This document shows, one piece after another, positions 62,690 to 64,000 of a DNA stretch of 64,000 bases. This DNA comes from Nocardia altamirensis NBRC 108246 (GTDB lineage: Bacteria > Actinomycetota > Actinomycetes > Mycobacteriales > Mycobacteriaceae). The stretch is from assembly GCF_001612685.1 (NCBI RefSeq), contig NZ_BDAY01000069.1, positions 1 through 64,000 of the forward strand, in the 5' to 3' direction. Each line of letters begins with the position of its first letter. Position 1 is the stretch's first letter. Under the pieces are notes generated by a model. It had not been told where the DNA came from, searched no databases, and worked only from the letters and a program-made list of their open reading frames with translations. A program made the translations under genes and the position numbers.

Positions 62690-64000
62690 CTACAGCCCGT
62701 CGGCGTAAGTGGACAGGAACAGCGCCTCGGCCAAGGCCATGCGCTCGATCTCGGCCGGATCCACGCTCTCGTTGGGGGCGTGGATCAGGCACGCAGGTTC
62801 CTCGACGCCGAGCAGCATGATCTCGGCCTCCGGGTAGGTGTCGGCGAAGACGTTGCACAGCGGAATCGAACCGCCCTGCCCCTGTGTCGTCGCCGCGCGT
62901 CCGTAGGCGGCGGCCAGCGCCGCCTCCATCGCCTCGCGAGCCGGGCCGCCGCTGCCGGACCGGAACGGTGCGCCCTTGCCCTCCAGTTCGATGGTGAGCT
63001 CCGCGTTCCACGGCGTGTTCGCCTGCAGGTGCGCGACCAGCGCCTTGTGCGCCTGGTCCGGATCGGTGCCCGGCGGGATGCGCAGGTTGAGCCTGGCCCG
63101 CGCTGCGGGCTGAATGGCGCCCGCCGAGCCGACCACCGGCGGTGCGTCGATGCCGAGCACCGTCAAAGCCGGTCGCGCCCAGAGCATGTCGGCCACCGTG
63201 CCGTCACCGGTGAACTCGACGCCGCGCAATACGCCTGCGTCCCTGCGGAACTGCTCCTCGGGGTATTGCACACCCGACCACCGCTGATCGTTCGGCAGCC
63301 CGGCCACCGTCGTGTTGCCGTGTTCGTCGCGCAGCGTGGCGAGCACGTGGATCAAGGCGGCGAGCGCATCCGGCGCCGGTCCGCCGAACATGCCGGAATG
63401 CAAAGGACCGGACAAGGTTTGGATGGTGACAATGACATTGACGCTGCCGCGCAACGTTTCTGTGAGCGTCGGAACGCCCGCGGCGAAGTTCCCACAGTCA
63501 CCGATCACGATCGCGTCGGCATGCAACAGCCCGGGGTTGGCCTCGACGAAACGCTCCAGCCCGCCGGTGCCCTGCTCCTCGGAGCCCTCGGCGACCAGTG
63601 TGACGCCCAGCGGCAGGTCGGCGCCGAGCGCGCGCAGCGCGGTCAGGTGCATGACGATATTGCCCTTGCAGTCGGCGCTGCCTCGGCCGTACCAGCGGCC
63701 GTCCCGCTCGGTCAGCTCCCATACCGGCGTGCGCCACGCGGCGCCGTCCAGCGGCGGCTGCACGTCGTAGTGGCAGTACAGCAGCACCGTCGGCGCGCCA
63801 GGGGGTGCGGGGCGGGTGGCGATCACCGCCTTGCTGCCGTCCGGCGTCTCGTGCAGCCCGACGTCGGTGAGCCCGACCGCGGCGAAGGCGTCGGCGACCC
63901 ACTGCGCGGCCAGGTCGCATTCCGAGGCGGGGAACTGGCGCGGATCGGCCACCGACTTGAACGAAACGAGCTGTGCCAGATCGGTTTTCGCCTGTGGCAT
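62690..64000 (-). CDS. M20 family dipeptidase, N-terminus beyond the window
   Basis: The 436 residues visible include most of a carnosinase-like M20 metallopeptidase. Motifs are YCHYDVQPP, GRGSADCKGN, AEGSEEQGTGGLE, IGDCGNF and a C-terminal LIHAPNESV with metal-ligand His. The first Met coincides with the window edge, and related proteins have 10-15 more residues in front, so the true start is probably outside. It cleaves dipeptides or acylated amino acids in the cytoplasm. Confidence 0.88.
   Translation of the reverse strand: MPQAKTDLAQLVSFKSVADPRQFPASECDLAAQWVADAFAAVGLTDVGLHETPDGSKAVIATRPAPPGAPTVLLYCHYDVQPPLDGAAWRTPVWELTERDGRWYGRGSADCKGNIVMHLTALRALGADLPLGVTLVAEGSEEQGTGGLERFVEANPGLLHADAIVIGDCGNFAAGVPTLTETLRGSVNVIVTIQTLSGPLHSGMFGGPAPDALAALIHVLATLRDEHGNTTVAGLPNDQRWSGVQYPEEQFRRDAGVLRGVEFTGDGTVADMLWARPALTVLGIDAPPVVGSAGAIQPAARARLNLRIPPGTDPDQAHKALVAHLQANTPWNAELTIELEGKGAPFRSGSGGPAREAMEAALAAAYGRAATTQGQGGSIPLCNVFADTYPEAEIMLLGVEEPACLIHAPNESVDPAEIERMALAEALFLSTYADGL

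Overview
The window looks like a chromosomal segment of a high-GC, mycolic-acid-containing actinomycete, most likely Nocardia or a close relative. The evidence is a mycothiol synthase, an antigen-85-like mycolyltransferase, a hemophore-like protein, a GlnR-type OmpR regulator, LytR-CpsA-Psr and LmeA envelope proteins, and many GTG or leaderless starts. From memory, much of the gene order follows the Mycobacterium tuberculosis Rv0787A to Rv0822c region (purS, purQ, M18 peptidase, purL, SCP-like, purF, purM, DUF3073, ygfZ, pabC-like, FABP-like, sseC, cysA2, thioredoxin, lmeA, glnR, mshD, pst, phoU, LCP), interrupted by lineage-specific blocks. No rRNA, tRNA, insertion sequence, prophage or CRISPR array was seen.

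Layout. 0-7 kb: an LCP protein cut by the left edge, leaderless phoU, and the convergent pstSCAB phosphate operon behind a GTTCAC direct-repeat PHO box. 7-13 kb: mshD, glnR, lmeA, a thioredoxin-like protein, then a sulfur operon (DUF4395, rhodanese CysA/SseA type, SseC). That operon is preceded by a leaderless polycysteine leader peptide that looks like a cysteine-responsive attenuator. A 31-aa membrane microprotein follows, translationally coupled to a nitrobindin-fold protein. 13-20 kb: the cytochrome bd set cydABDC with a palindromic operator over its promoter, plus a very stable three-way-junction element and a 12-codon ORF with a perfect Shine-Dalgarno beyond cydC. 20-25 kb: a PabC-like enzyme, YgfZ, a MOSC protein, asparaginase II, DUF3073 and purM. 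25-31 kb: a tightly overlapping dipeptide/oligopeptide ABC operon. 31-36 kb: purF, a YhgE/Pip-like membrane protein, a short acyl-CoA dehydrogenase and an SCP-like protein.

36-45 kb is an accessory block. It holds a GHKL ATPase fused to a PD-(D/E)XK (Shedu-like) nuclease domain, which is a candidate defence gene; a beta-lactamase-family hydrolase; a CPBP protease; and two paralogous membrane alpha/beta hydrolases around a YiaA/B-like protein. purL follows in the same direction. 47-54 kb: a GT87-type mannosyltransferase, an M18 aminopeptidase, a secreted S1 protease and an ABC exporter.

54-61 kb is a second accessory block of secreted and small proteins: a hemophore-like protein, two tandem near-identical 27-aa hydrophobic peptides each with its own Shine-Dalgarno and terminator, a TIGR00027-type methyltransferase, a mycolyltransferase, a secretory lipase, and a MarR regulator divergent from a leaderless-of-signal AmiC-like binding protein. 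61-64 kb returns to the core with purQ, purS, a metallo-beta-lactamase-fold hydrolase and an M20 dipeptidase cut by the right edge.

The purine genes purF, purM, purL, purQ and purS give much of the de novo pathway. The strongest candidates for an undescribed system are the tandem 27-aa peptide units (about 54.98-55.40 kb) and the GHKL-nuclease fusion (36.4-38.4 kb).
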